From NCBI RefSeq assembly GCF_002243645.1, contig NZ_CP017704.1:845501-909500 (forward strand): DNA of 64,000 nucleotides, given 5' to 3'. The DNA comes from Peribacillus simplex NBRC 15720 = DSM 1321. GTDB lineage: Bacteria > Bacillota > Bacilli > Bacillales > DSM-1321. Of this stretch, positions 16,944 through 25,572 are shown one piece after another; within the stretch, counting starts at the first letter, position 1, and each line of letters opens with the position of its first letter. The translations under genes and the position numbers were made by a program. Under the pieces are notes generated by a model. It was given only the letters and a program-made list of their open reading frames with translations, searched no databases and was not told where the DNA came from.

Positions 16944-17735
16944 TTAAAAGTCAAAGGAACCAAAATCGGACCCTGAAAACTGGTCTTTTTGGTCGACAAC
17001 TTCATATGTTATTTCTTCTTCAGGATTGTTTCGCAATTCAATAATATAATCAAAGTCTTCGAGGGTATACTCCGTATTTTGGACAAAAACATCCGGATGT
17101 TCGATTACTTTGACAGCATCAAGCCTCATTATTTCGCGGATCAACTGCCAATGACGCTCATTTGCACGGCGAGTGGAAACTATTCCATCTAAAATGAACA
17201 AATTATCATTATTATATTCATCCTCAATAAGCTGACTGCGGATAGTCTGCTTTAAAAGGGTCGATGACACAAACAACCATCTCTTATTAGCACATACACT
17301 CGAGGCTACGATAGATTCAGTTTTCCCGACACGAGGCATCCCTCGTATCCCAATTAATTTATGACCTTCCTGTTTAAATAGCTCGGCCAGGAAATCGACA
17401 AGCAAGCCTAGTTCATCACGAACAAACCTAAAGGTGTTTTTCTCATCGGCATCGCGCTGAATATAACGTCCATGCCTGACTGCGAGGCGATCACGCAATT
17501 TAGGTTCCCTAAGCTTAATAACCTTAATCGTATCCATCGTACGGAGGATTGACTCGAATCTTTCTATATTACGGCTGTCTTTCGCCAACAAAAGTAAACC
17601 ACGCCTGCCTTCATCGACCCCGTTAATGGTGATGATATTAATGGAAAGCATACCCAGAAGGGATGAAATATCCCCTAATAAACCAGGACGGTTGACTTGA
17701 ATTTCATATTCAAAATACCATTCTTTATTCTCCAC
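16944..17735 (-). CDS. ymfK: YmfK family protein (DUF3388; ACT-like domain plus P-loop)
   Basis: The function of this 263-residue protein is unknown. The N-terminus (about 5-75, YEIQVNRPGLLGDISSLLGM) looks like an ACT domain, a fold that binds amino acids or mediates dimers. The C-terminal half has GMPRVGKT at 132-139, which fits the Walker A pattern GxxxxGKT, then strands VCANKRWLFVSS and NLFILDGIV that could be nucleotide-binding core strands. It always sits by rodZ and the ymf genes in Bacillus, as here. No membrane segment is visible. The ribosome binding site is AAGGAGTG. Confidence 0.88.
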   Translation of the reverse strand: MENKEWYFEYEIQVNRPGLLGDISSLLGMLSINIITINGVDEGRRGLLLLAKDSRNIERFESILRTMDTIKVIKLREPKLRDRLAVRHGRYIQRDADEKNTFRFVRDELGLLVDFLAELFKQEGHKLIGIRGMPRVGKTESIVASSVCANKRWLFVSSTLLKQTIRSQLIEDEYNNDNLFILDGIVSTRRANERHWQLIREIMRLDAVKVIEHPDVFVQNTEYTLEDFDYIIELRNNPEEEITYEVVDQKDQFSGSDFGSFDF

Positions 17736-17927
17736 GATAACACTCCTTAAGCCTAAAAGCTTTTACCCTACTCAGGGGCAAAAAACTTATCCATCGTAAA
17801 TTTCAAGGTCTGAACACTTTAATATTAATTGTCTAGCTTCTATAATATAGCATTTCGTGATAAGTTAAAAGGAAAAACCCTAGAAAAATATTCATTTTTA
17901 TATAAGATGTTAAATAGTCATCCACTT

Positions 17928-17972
17928 CAATCCAAAAGGCCCTGTTAATTAATAACAGGGCCTTTTGGATTG
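17928..17972 (-). terminator. Terminator of ymfJ with a 20-bp perfect stem
   Basis: Two perfect 20-nt arms (17928-17947 and 17953-17972) flank a 5-nt loop; the arms include CCAAAAGGCCCTGTTA and complement. It directly follows ymfJ and separates the ymfFHIJ unit from ymfK. Confidence 0.9.
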
Positions 17973-17977
17973 ATATT

Positions 17978-18235
17978 TTACTTCGTTCCATTGTTCTCGA
18001 CTAACTTGACCATGACATTTGCCATGGCATGTTTTTCTTCATCGCTTGCGACCGACCAAAGATCGGAAAGCACTTTCTCTTGATCATTCTGGGGCTCAAC
18101 CTGATTAGCCAGGTAATCACCGATTTCGAAAGCCAAGTTGTTAACAGCACTTTCTGACAAACCTTGTTGTTCACCTTGATTTAATCTGTCGCCTAAGAAA
18201 TTTTTCCATTGATCCCAATTGTCCAGTACAGACAT
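17978..18235 (-). CDS. ymfJ: YmfJ (DUF3243) small protein
   Basis: This 85-residue helical protein belongs to the DUF3243 family, found in spore formers and of unknown function. It begins MSVLDNWDQWKNFLGDRLNQG and is acidic with no membrane segment. An AAAGGGTGACC ribosome binding site precedes the ATG. It is the last gene of the ymfF-ymfH-ymfI-ymfJ series. Confidence 0.93.
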   Translation of the reverse strand: MSVLDNWDQWKNFLGDRLNQGEQQGLSESAVNNLAFEIGDYLANQVEPQNDQEKVLSDLWSVASDEEKHAMANVMVKLVENNGTK

Positions 18236-18314
18236 GAATGGTCACCCTTTCCTTCAAAATAGTACATAGATATTTTGTGAAGGAACCGAGAAAATTATAC
18301 ATGTCTAAAAAAAA

Positions 18315-19040
18315 TCATGTGTACCAACCGCCATTTACGCCTAAGATTTGCCCGGTTATATAAGACGACTTGTCGGAAAGCAAATAATATACGGCCTCGG
18401 CGACTTCTTTGGAATGCCCCATCCTGCCCATCGGGATATCGCCTTTGATGATCTCCAGATCTTCTGCACTGAATGATTCGAGCATGGAAGTGGAAATCGC
18501 ACCGGGGGCAACGGCATTCACCCGGATTCCATTAAGCGATACTTCTTTGCTAAGAGCCTTGATAAAAGCATTTTGACTGCCCTTGACCATAGAATATAAT
18601 ACTTCACAAGATGCACCTGTCTGCCCCCAAATCGATGTGACCGCAACGATGGCAGCCTGTTCTTGGTACATAAGCTTTGGAAGTAGTTCCTTTGTTAATT
18701 GGAAAGGGCTCGTTACATGCAGCTGGACCATTTCATTAACGATTGTCTCATCCATGTCCGATATAAGCCCATAATAGCTATTGCCACTATTAAGGACGAT
18801 TGCATGGAGGGCAAAAATACTTTCAGCCAATTTCTTGTAGCCGTTCGGTGCAGCCAAATCCGCTTGAACCGGAATAAGTTCGACTTGATGAGGCTTCAGT
18901 TCTTCAATCAGTTCAAGTATCGCTTCTTCATTGCTGTTATAATGTAAATAAAGTGAGTAATTCTCCTCTGCGAGCTTTATAGCGATTTCCCTGCCGATTC
19001 CTCCACTGGCTCCAGTAATAAGGGCAAAACGTTTCCCCAC
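18315..19040 (-). CDS. ymfI: SDR oxidoreductase YmfI (EF-P modification)
   Basis: The 241-residue short-chain dehydrogenase has the cofactor motif TGASGGIG at 13-20 and the catalytic YxxxK in YSMVKGSQ. In B. subtilis YmfI reduces the 5-aminopentanone on Lys32 of translation factor EF-P to 5-aminopentanol. The automated name would be 3-ketoacyl-ACP reductase, but the conserved place next to ymfH and ymfJ supports YmfI. The ATG is preceded by AAAGGGGGCGGG. It lies 18 nt after ymfH. Confidence 0.93.
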   Translation of the reverse strand: MGKRFALITGASGGIGREIAIKLAEENYSLYLHYNSNEEAILELIEELKPHQVELIPVQADLAAPNGYKKLAESIFALHAIVLNSGNSYYGLISDMDETIVNEMVQLHVTSPFQLTKELLPKLMYQEQAAIVAVTSIWGQTGASCEVLYSMVKGSQNAFIKALSKEVSLNGIRVNAVAPGAISTSMLESFSAEDLEIIKGDIPMGRMGHSKEVAEAVYYLLSDKSSYITGQILGVNGGWYT

Positions 19041-19058
19041 ATTCCCGCCCCCTTTATA

Positions 19059-20345
19059 TTATTTAGGAAGTACCTGGCAGACAGTCATCCGTTGATCGGA
19101 TATTAAGTCCTTGGCGACCTCCATGATATCTTCGATCGTTAGTTTTTCCAATACCGATACAACATCGAACAAGTTCATGTCATTGAATGCATATCTGGTG
19201 AATTGATTCGCTATATATTCCGGCGAATTCAGGGAACGAAGGAAAGAACCAATTTTTTTCTTGATTGTCCTTTGCAAGCTTTTTTCATTCAGGCCGGTTC
19301 CGGCTTTTGATTTTTGCAGGATACCAAATAAAGACTCCGTCAACTCATCAGGTTTGGCACTGTCCCCGCCAATTAACGCAAACCCAAAGCCTTGTTCCTG
19401 TGTATAATCATAAGAGAAGCTTTGATCGATCAACCCTTCCTCATATAGCTCCTCATGCAAAGGTGAACTCTTGCCAAACAGCATTTCTAAATAAATATTG
19501 GTCGCCAATTCCCTTTTCAGAAGCTGTAATCCGGATTGGTGCACATTGATGGCCTTGATGCCCAGCATCACTTTTGGTGTCTGGACATTCATCCTTAAGA
19601 CTTCCTTATCCTTGGCAACGGTTTCCGGCTCTTCGTCAAATTTACGTTCCACTTCAGGTTGTTCGTTGTACCCTTTATTATTTTGATTATCCCGAATCAG
19701 TTTCATGGTACTTTCGACATCTACCGGTCCTACAACGAATAGGAGCATGTTGCTAGGATGATAAAACGTATTATAACATTCATAAAGCATATCTTTCGTA
19801 ATATCTGCAATGGATTCCACAGTACCGGCAATATCGATTTTCACTGGATGCTGATGATACATATTGGCTATCGTCCCGAAATATAATCGCCAGTCTGAAT
19901 TATCATCATACATATTGATTTCCTGCCCAATGATTCCTTTTTCCTTCTCTACCGTCTTTTCCGAAAAGTAAGGATCCTGGACAAAGTCAATTAAGGTAGT
20001 TAGATTCCTATCGAAATCGGACGTGCTGGAAAATAAATAAGCTGTACGGGTGAAAGAAGTAAAGGCATTTGCAGATGCTCCCTGCTTTGAAAATTGCTGA
20101 AAAACATCACCATCTTCCTTTTCAAATAGCTTATGTTCAAGAAAATGGGCAATCCCATCAGGTACTTTAGAGAATTCCGTTTCATTCAATGGTTTGAAAT
20201 GGTTGTCGATTGAACCATAATTCGTCGTGAAAGTCGCAAATGATTTATTGAACCCACTTTTCGGAAGAATATATACTTCGAGACCATTATCCATTTTTTC
20301 ATGGAAAAGTTCTTCTTTCAATTGAGTGAATGCTATTTTTTCCAT
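19059..20345 (-). CDS. ymfH: M16 family metallopeptidase YmfH (catalytic member)
   Basis: The 428-residue protein keeps the inverted zinc motif HxxEH (H67-F-L-E-H71, in IAHFLEHKLFE) and the downstream Glu in VEKEKGIIGQEINMYDD. It probably works with the preceding ymfF product, which lacks the motif, as the alpha/beta pair of mitochondrial processing peptidase does. The substrate is unknown. Its ATG overlaps the ymfF stop by one base (TAATG), so the two are translated in step. Confidence 0.94.
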   Translation of the reverse strand: MEKIAFTQLKEELFHEKMDNGLEVYILPKSGFNKSFATFTTNYGSIDNHFKPLNETEFSKVPDGIAHFLEHKLFEKEDGDVFQQFSKQGASANAFTSFTRTAYLFSSTSDFDRNLTTLIDFVQDPYFSEKTVEKEKGIIGQEINMYDDNSDWRLYFGTIANMYHQHPVKIDIAGTVESIADITKDMLYECYNTFYHPSNMLLFVVGPVDVESTMKLIRDNQNNKGYNEQPEVERKFDEEPETVAKDKEVLRMNVQTPKVMLGIKAINVHQSGLQLLKRELATNIYLEMLFGKSSPLHEELYEEGLIDQSFSYDYTQEQGFGFALIGGDSAKPDELTESLFGILQKSKAGTGLNEKSLQRTIKKKIGSFLRSLNSPEYIANQFTRYAFNDMNLFDVVSVLEKLTIEDIMEVAKDLISDQRMTVCQVLPK

Positions 20346-21625
20346 TACCCTTGCACCTCCGCTTCCGTTAGGAAATAAATCGTATCAAGCTGAATCTTTT
20401 GACCAACTGCAATGATTTCTTCCTTTGTGGTCTGCTCTGTTTTTGCAAACCACTCGTCGAGTGATATATCCTGCCCGGAAACCACATTATGATATAAAAT
20501 TTCCACAAGTCCTCTCGAAACGTCAATGGTTTCAAGGAGTTGGTTCTTAACAACCGCCTTTGTCTGTGCCAATTCTTCTTCGGAAAAGTTCCCTTGCTTC
20601 ATTTCCTTCATTTGTGCATGAATGATATCCAATGCCTGTTTGTAGTTGGCATTTTCAATGCCGGCCATGACCATTAAAAGTCCTTTATGACTTTCGAGCC
20701 TTGAAGCTGCATAATAAGCAAGGCTGGCTTTCTCCCTGACATTAATGAAAAGTTTCGAATGTGAAAAGCCACCAAAAATCCCATTGAATAGCTGAAGAGC
20801 ATAATAATCCGGATCACCGTATGCAACTTGGGTTCGATAACCGATATTCAATTTCCCTTGTTTCACATCCGAATTCTCAATGATTTCTTTTTCCTTCTCC
20901 ACTACCTTGCCCGTCTTACTTGGCAGTCTCACAGGCACACGTTCTTGCAACGACACATACTTGTCAGCTAGAGCCTCCACTTCCGATTCATCGATGTCAC
21001 CGATTACATATAAATCGATTTCATCCTCAGTCAGCATTTTTTTATAATAGGCGAAAAGGGACTCTGGAGTTATCGTTTCCAAGTCTTGAAGATTACCGCT
21101 CGCTTCTAAAGCATATGGTTCGTTTTTGCACATTTCCTCTACAAGGCGTGTAGCTGAATATCGCATTTTGTCATCGGAAATGGATTGAATCCGCTGTTTT
21201 AAAGAACGGATTTCATTGGAAACCGTTTTAGAGTCAAAGGCTTCGCCGTTCTTCTTCGGATTAAAGATCACCTCTGATAATAGCCCAAAAGCCTTTTCGA
21301 GAAGCGGGGTTGAATCACTAAGGAATTTTTCATTTACGATATCGATCGTAAAACTTATGATTTGATATTCTCCTTTTTTAGCTACATCGACATAAAACCC
21401 TGCTCCATATAAATCATCAAGATAAGATCGAAGCTCGGGTGTTGTAGGATATTTACTTGTATTGCTTTGTAATACATATGGCAGCAATGCACGATATGTA
21501 ACGTCCTCTTTTGTCAACGGGGCTTTCATCTTCAGCACTAGAGTATTCGTTTTATATTTATCCGTCCGGACCACATGAAGCTTGTAGCCGCTTTTTTCCG
21601 TAATTGTATCGGAAGCAATAGACAT
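20345..21625 (-). CDS. ymfF: M16 family protein YmfF (lacks zinc motif)
   Basis: The 426-residue protein has the M16 fold signature in its second half (IFGGFSHSKLFINVREKASLAYYAASR) but no HxxEH in the N-terminal domain, so it is probably a non-catalytic partner of YmfH. It is the first gene of the ymf unit: a promoter TTGCAT-18-TATATT lies about 80 nt upstream, and a GAGGAGG ribosome binding site precedes the ATG. Confidence 0.93.
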   Translation of the reverse strand: MSIASDTITEKSGYKLHVVRTDKYKTNTLVLKMKAPLTKEDVTYRALLPYVLQSNTSKYPTTPELRSYLDDLYGAGFYVDVAKKGEYQIISFTIDIVNEKFLSDSTPLLEKAFGLLSEVIFNPKKNGEAFDSKTVSNEIRSLKQRIQSISDDKMRYSATRLVEEMCKNEPYALEASGNLQDLETITPESLFAYYKKMLTEDEIDLYVIGDIDESEVEALADKYVSLQERVPVRLPSKTGKVVEKEKEIIENSDVKQGKLNIGYRTQVAYGDPDYYALQLFNGIFGGFSHSKLFINVREKASLAYYAASRLESHKGLLMVMAGIENANYKQALDIIHAQMKEMKQGNFSEEELAQTKAVVKNQLLETIDVSRGLVEILYHNVVSGQDISLDEWFAKTEQTTKEEIIAVGQKIQLDTIYFLTEAEVQG

Positions 21626-21704
21626 GAATAATCCTCCTCATTATATAAATCACCTTTATTAGCTTATTGTTTGTAGATTGGAACTCTTTTAAACATCTAC
21701 TTAA

Positions 21705-21734
21705 AATATACATGTGAAAGGAAAAATCATGCAA
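21705..21734 (-). promoter_or_regulatory. Sigma-A promoter of ymfF-ymfH-ymfI-ymfJ
   Basis: TTGCAT and TATATT are separated by 18 nt on the minus strand, downstream of the nupQ terminator. Confidence 0.6.
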
Positions 21735-21794
21735 GTTACAGCTACTTTTTTTGGTTATTCACCAGCTCACCATCACTTACTGCTCAATCTCAAA

Positions 21795-21829
21795 AGAAAA
21801 AACCGGCCAGCGCAATTTGCTGACCGGTT
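21795..21829 (-). terminator. Terminator of nupOPQ
   Basis: An 11-bp stem with one G-U type mismatch (21801-21811 with 21819-21829, AACCGGTCAGC/GCTGGCCGGTT on the minus strand) is followed by TTTTCTTTTG. It starts 6 nt after nupQ. Confidence 0.92.
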
Positions 21830-21835
21830 AAATAC

Positions 21836-22795
21836 TTATCTTTTCCCTTTGATGTAAGGCTGTCCGGATGCTTTTGGAGCATCTGCACGTCCAATGAAAC
21901 CAGTCAGTGCAATGATCGTCAGAACATAAGGAGCGATCAAGAGGTAAACCGATGGAATATCCTTGAAGAAGGGAAGGCTCGAGCCAACGATACTTAAACT
22001 TTGAGCCAACCCAAAGAATAACGCAGCACCCATTGCCCCGATCGGGTGCCACTTACCAAAAATCATGGCGGCAATGGCCATGAAACCTTGACCATTGATT
22101 GTCGCATGATTGAATTCATTCGAAAAGATGGTAGCATAAATCGCTCCGCCGATACCTCCAAAAGCACCTGATAATAAAACGGCGGCATAGCGGATTTTCG
22201 TAACATTGACACCCATCGTGTCAGCAGCCATGGGATGCTCACCCACTGCACGGATCCTTAACCCGAATGGTGTTTTATAAAGTACATACCAAACGACAAA
22301 AGATATTAGAATCGCTATATATACGATATAATAACCATTTGCGAAAAAGATGGGTCCTATAAATGGAATATCACTTAGTAACGGAACATCAATCCTTGGG
22401 AATGTTTCTGTGATTCTATCAGTTTGACCTTTGTCAAAAATCAGCTTCACCAAAAACATGGTCAGACCTACTGCCAACAAGTTGATGGCTACCCCACTAA
22501 CCGTTTGGTCCGCCCTGAACGTAATGCATGCCACAGCGTGCAGAATGGAAAACAGCAAGCCGGCAATCATTGCCGCTAAGACTGCGAGCCAAGGAGTCCA
22601 TTCCCCAAATACATCAGCAAACATTAAGTTAAAAACAATCCCTGTAAAGGCACCAATGACCATCAATCCTTCTAAACCGATGTTTATGACACCTGCCCGT
22701 TCAGAAAACACTCCTCCGAGTGAAGTAAAAATAAGTGGAGCAGCTAGAGCAATCATAGATGGAATAATAATTTGTAATACTTGGTAAAAATCCAC
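21836..22795 (-). CDS. nupQ: Nucleoside ABC transporter, permease NupQ
   Basis: The 319-residue protein has eight or so hydrophobic segments and the permease signature of the branched-chain/ribose-type family (FSERAGVINIGLEGLMVIGAFTG). With NupP it forms the membrane channel of a BMP-type importer. In B. subtilis NupNOPQ takes up guanosine and other nucleosides. It directly follows nupP with no gap. Confidence 0.9.
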   Translation of the reverse strand: MDFYQVLQIIIPSMIALAAPLIFTSLGGVFSERAGVINIGLEGLMVIGAFTGIVFNLMFADVFGEWTPWLAVLAAMIAGLLFSILHAVACITFRADQTVSGVAINLLAVGLTMFLVKLIFDKGQTDRITETFPRIDVPLLSDIPFIGPIFFANGYYIVYIAILISFVVWYVLYKTPFGLRIRAVGEHPMAADTMGVNVTKIRYAAVLLSGAFGGIGGAIYATIFSNEFNHATINGQGFMAIAAMIFGKWHPIGAMGAALFFGLAQSLSIVGSSLPFFKDIPSVYLLIAPYVLTIIALTGFIGRADAPKASGQPYIKGKR

Positions 22796-23839
22796 TTATT
22801 TCACCCCTTTCTTAAATCGAGCGGCAATCCAACGAATAAAATAACTGGATGCGACGAAGAAAATGATCAATGCTATGACAATATCTACAATTTCACTAGG
22901 TATTCCGGTTTCTAGCGGCATATTTAAGGCCCCGGCTTTCAGTCCCCCAAATAATAAGGCTGCCAGCACAACACCAATAGCCGTATTCGCTCCTAGTAAG
23001 GCTACTGCAATCCCATCAAAGCCCATACCTGTGAACCCGCCTTTAACTGCGGCATAACCGAAAGTCCCAAGGCCTTCCATCGCACCTGCAAGCCCTGCAA
23101 ACGAACCTGATATAACCATGGAAAGTATGATGTTCTTATTTACACTCATCCCTGCATATTCGGAAGCGTGCTGATTAAAACCTACCGCTTTCAGTTCAAA
23201 GCCAGTTTTTGTCCTTTCAAGAAGGAGCCACATGATGATTACGCAAATAATCGCTACCACTATTCCCCAATGCATCCGGGAAAAATCCGTAATGCTTTCA
23301 AAAAAAGGAGACCGCAGTGATGCTGTATCAGCAATTCTTTCTGTTTTATCCAGCTTGTCAGTCATTACATTCCGAATTAAATAATTCGTCACATATAAAG
23401 CAGTATAATTCAACATAATCGAAACGATTACTTCATGTACACGGAACTTAGCTTTTAAATAACCAGGGATAAATGCCCACAAGGCGCCAGCAGCTGCACC
23501 AACTAAGATGGCAAGCGGCAAATGGATGATCCTTGGAAGATCAAAAGCGATTCCGACCCAAACTGCCGCCAGCCAACCTACAATTAATTGCCCTTCTACA
23601 CCGATATTGAAAAGGCCCGTACGAAAAGCAAAAGCCACTGCCAAACCAGCAAGGATATAAGGGATGATTGTCCTGACGGATTCCCCTACATAATAAGAAT
23701 CACCAATAATTCCATTTATCATGGAGCCATAGCCGGCAACTGGGTCATAGCCGCTTACTAACATGATTATGGCCCCAACGACTAAGCCTAGGATAACTGC
23801 TATTAACGGACTCGTTAATTTAGATAAATACTTAGACAT
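22796..23839 (-). CDS. nupP: Nucleoside ABC transporter, permease NupP
   Basis: The 347-residue permease has about nine hydrophobic segments and the signature RTGLFNIGVEGQLIVGWLAAVW. I chose the ATG at 23839 (MSKYLSKLTSPLIAVILG) because a GCAGGTGG ribosome binding site precedes it and it gives the usual N-terminus; an in-frame ATG at 23956 lies inside nupO and adds 39 unrelated residues. It overlaps nupO by 8 nt. Confidence 0.91.
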   Translation of the reverse strand: MSKYLSKLTSPLIAVILGLVVGAIIMLVSGYDPVAGYGSMINGIIGDSYYVGESVRTIIPYILAGLAVAFAFRTGLFNIGVEGQLIVGWLAAVWVGIAFDLPRIIHLPLAILVGAAAGALWAFIPGYLKAKFRVHEVIVSIMLNYTALYVTNYLIRNVMTDKLDKTERIADTASLRSPFFESITDFSRMHWGIVVAIICVIIMWLLLERTKTGFELKAVGFNQHASEYAGMSVNKNIILSMVISGSFAGLAGAMEGLGTFGYAAVKGGFTGMGFDGIAVALLGANTAIGVVLAALLFGGLKAGALNMPLETGIPSEIVDIVIALIIFFVASSYFIRWIAARFKKGVK

Positions 23840-25367
23840 TTTGTTTTCCACCTGCTTCCGTCCGTTTACTGCCGGCCATAAGAAGGCCAAGCTCCTGTTC
23901 AGTCGTTTCTTTTGGATCGACAATTGCGACGATTTCCCCTTCGTATATAACGGCAATTCTGTCGCTCACATTCATGATTTCTTCCAATTCAAATGATATG
24001 AGGAGTACCGCTTTTCCTGCATCACGCTGTTCAATTAGACGTTTATGGATAAATTCGATCGCTCCTACATCAAGCCCGCGTGTTGGCTGTGCGGCAATCA
24101 ATAAATCCGGGTTCCTATCAACTTCCCGGCCGATGATCGCTTTTTGCTGATTCCCGCCAGAAAGAGCCCTTGCCGGGGTATATTCACTCGGAGTGCGAAC
24201 ATCGTAACTTTTGATCAATGAACGGGCTTTTTCAAATATTTTCTTTGAGTTCAAGATACCCGCTTTTGAAAATGGCTTTTGATAGTAGGTTTGCAAGACA
24301 ATATTTTCCCCAATGCTGTAATCGAGAACCAAACCATGCTTATGTCTGTCTTCTGGAATATGACCGACACCTGCTTCAGTGATTTTACGCGGCTTAAGAT
24401 TCCTGATCTCTTTTCCATTTAGCTTTATCGAACCTGCTGTTGTCTTCCTTAGGCCAGCCAATGCTTCAATTAGTTCGGATTGACCATTCCCATCTACACC
24501 AGCGATACCGACAATTTCTCCTGCACAGACAGTTAAATCCAAGTTCCGAACAGCTGAAACGCCCCGGGAATCCATGACTTCCAGTTCCCGAACTTCGAGA
24601 ACTACATCCGAAGGAGTAGCTGACGTTTTTTCCGTCTTAAATAGAACTTCCCTACCGACCATTAAGCTGGCCAATTCGTTAGGATTCGTTTCGTTGACAT
24701 TCACTGTACCAATTCCTTGCCCTTTGCGTATAACCGTTACCCGGTCACAAACCTCCATGATTTCCTTAAGTTTGTGTGTAATTAAAATGATGGATTTACC
24801 CTCTTTGATAAGGGCTTTCATAATATAAATCAATTCCTTGATTTCTTGAGGAGTCAATACAGCGGTCGGTTCATCAAAAATCAATATCTCCGCACCACGG
24901 TAAAGCGTTTTAAGAATCTCGACACGCTGCTGCATCCCTATTGAAATATCGGCAATTTTTGCATAGGGGTCAACACGAAGCTGATATTGTTCTGATAGTT
25001 TCCTAACTTCCTCGCTCGCTTCTTTTAAATCGATCTTACCCGCTTTTGATGGTTCTTTTCCTAAAATGATATTTTCTGTTACTGTAAAAGGGTCAACGAG
25101 CATAAAATGCTGATGGACCATCCCAATCCCTAAATCATTGGCAATGTTAGGACTGGTAATCTTGACTGGCTTGCCATTCACACGGATTTCTCCCTGCTCA
25201 GGCTGATATAAGCCGAATAAAACATTCATCAAAGTGGATTTACCCGCGCCATTTTCACCTAATAATGCGTGAATCTCCCCTTTTTTAACCTGAAGGGTAA
25301 CGTTATCATTTGCGACGATGCCGGGGAATTCCTTACGGATATTAAGCATCTCAATTACATATTCCAC
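23832..25367 (-). CDS. nupO: Nucleoside ABC transporter, ATPase NupO
   Basis: The 511-residue protein has two nucleotide-binding domains in tandem. The first has Walker A GENGAGKST, the signature ISIGMQQRVEI and Walker B ILIFDEPTAVL. The second has the degenerate Walker A GVDGNGQSE, signature LSGGNQQKAI and LLIAAQPTRGLD, in which Gln replaces the catalytic Glu. Such asymmetry is normal for this importer family. It lies 205 nt after nupN, with two terminator-like hairpins between. Confidence 0.93.
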   Translation of the reverse strand: MEYVIEMLNIRKEFPGIVANDNVTLQVKKGEIHALLGENGAGKSTLMNVLFGLYQPEQGEIRVNGKPVKITSPNIANDLGIGMVHQHFMLVDPFTVTENIILGKEPSKAGKIDLKEASEEVRKLSEQYQLRVDPYAKIADISIGMQQRVEILKTLYRGAEILIFDEPTAVLTPQEIKELIYIMKALIKEGKSIILITHKLKEIMEVCDRVTVIRKGQGIGTVNVNETNPNELASLMVGREVLFKTEKTSATPSDVVLEVRELEVMDSRGVSAVRNLDLTVCAGEIVGIAGVDGNGQSELIEALAGLRKTTAGSIKLNGKEIRNLKPRKITEAGVGHIPEDRHKHGLVLDYSIGENIVLQTYYQKPFSKAGILNSKKIFEKARSLIKSYDVRTPSEYTPARALSGGNQQKAIIGREVDRNPDLLIAAQPTRGLDVGAIEFIHKRLIEQRDAGKAVLLISFELEEIMNVSDRIAVIYEGEIVAIVDPKETTEQELGLLMAGSKRTEAGGKQNV

Positions 25368-25452
25368 GTATTATCAACTCCTAGAATGAGTGTAAATATT
25401 CTTAAATTTTTTAATTGCTTCTACTAGCTTATTGATTTTTTTAAAAAAACCA

Positions 25453-25487
25453 AATGAAAAACTACGATTCTATCATAGTTTTTCATT
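25453..25487 (-). terminator. Second hairpin in the nupN-nupO gap
   Basis: A 15-nt stem with one mismatch or G-U pair (25453-25467 with 25473-25487) is followed on the minus strand by TGGTTTTTTT. It looks like a terminator or attenuator. Confidence 0.7.
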
Positions 25488-25522
25488 CGATATTTTTCAG
25501 TTGCAAAGAGGCAATTGGGAAA

Positions 25523-25561
25523 AGAAAGAATAGAGGGCAATTCTGCCTCCCTATTCTTTCT
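25523..25561 (-). terminator. First hairpin in the nupN-nupO gap
   Basis: An 11-bp stem AGAAAGAATAG/CTATTCTTTCT (25523-25533 with 25551-25561) is followed on the minus strand by TTTTCCC. It lies 11 nt after nupN and would hold back most transcripts before nupO. Confidence 0.8.
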
Positions 25562-25572
25562 GGTATTACAGC

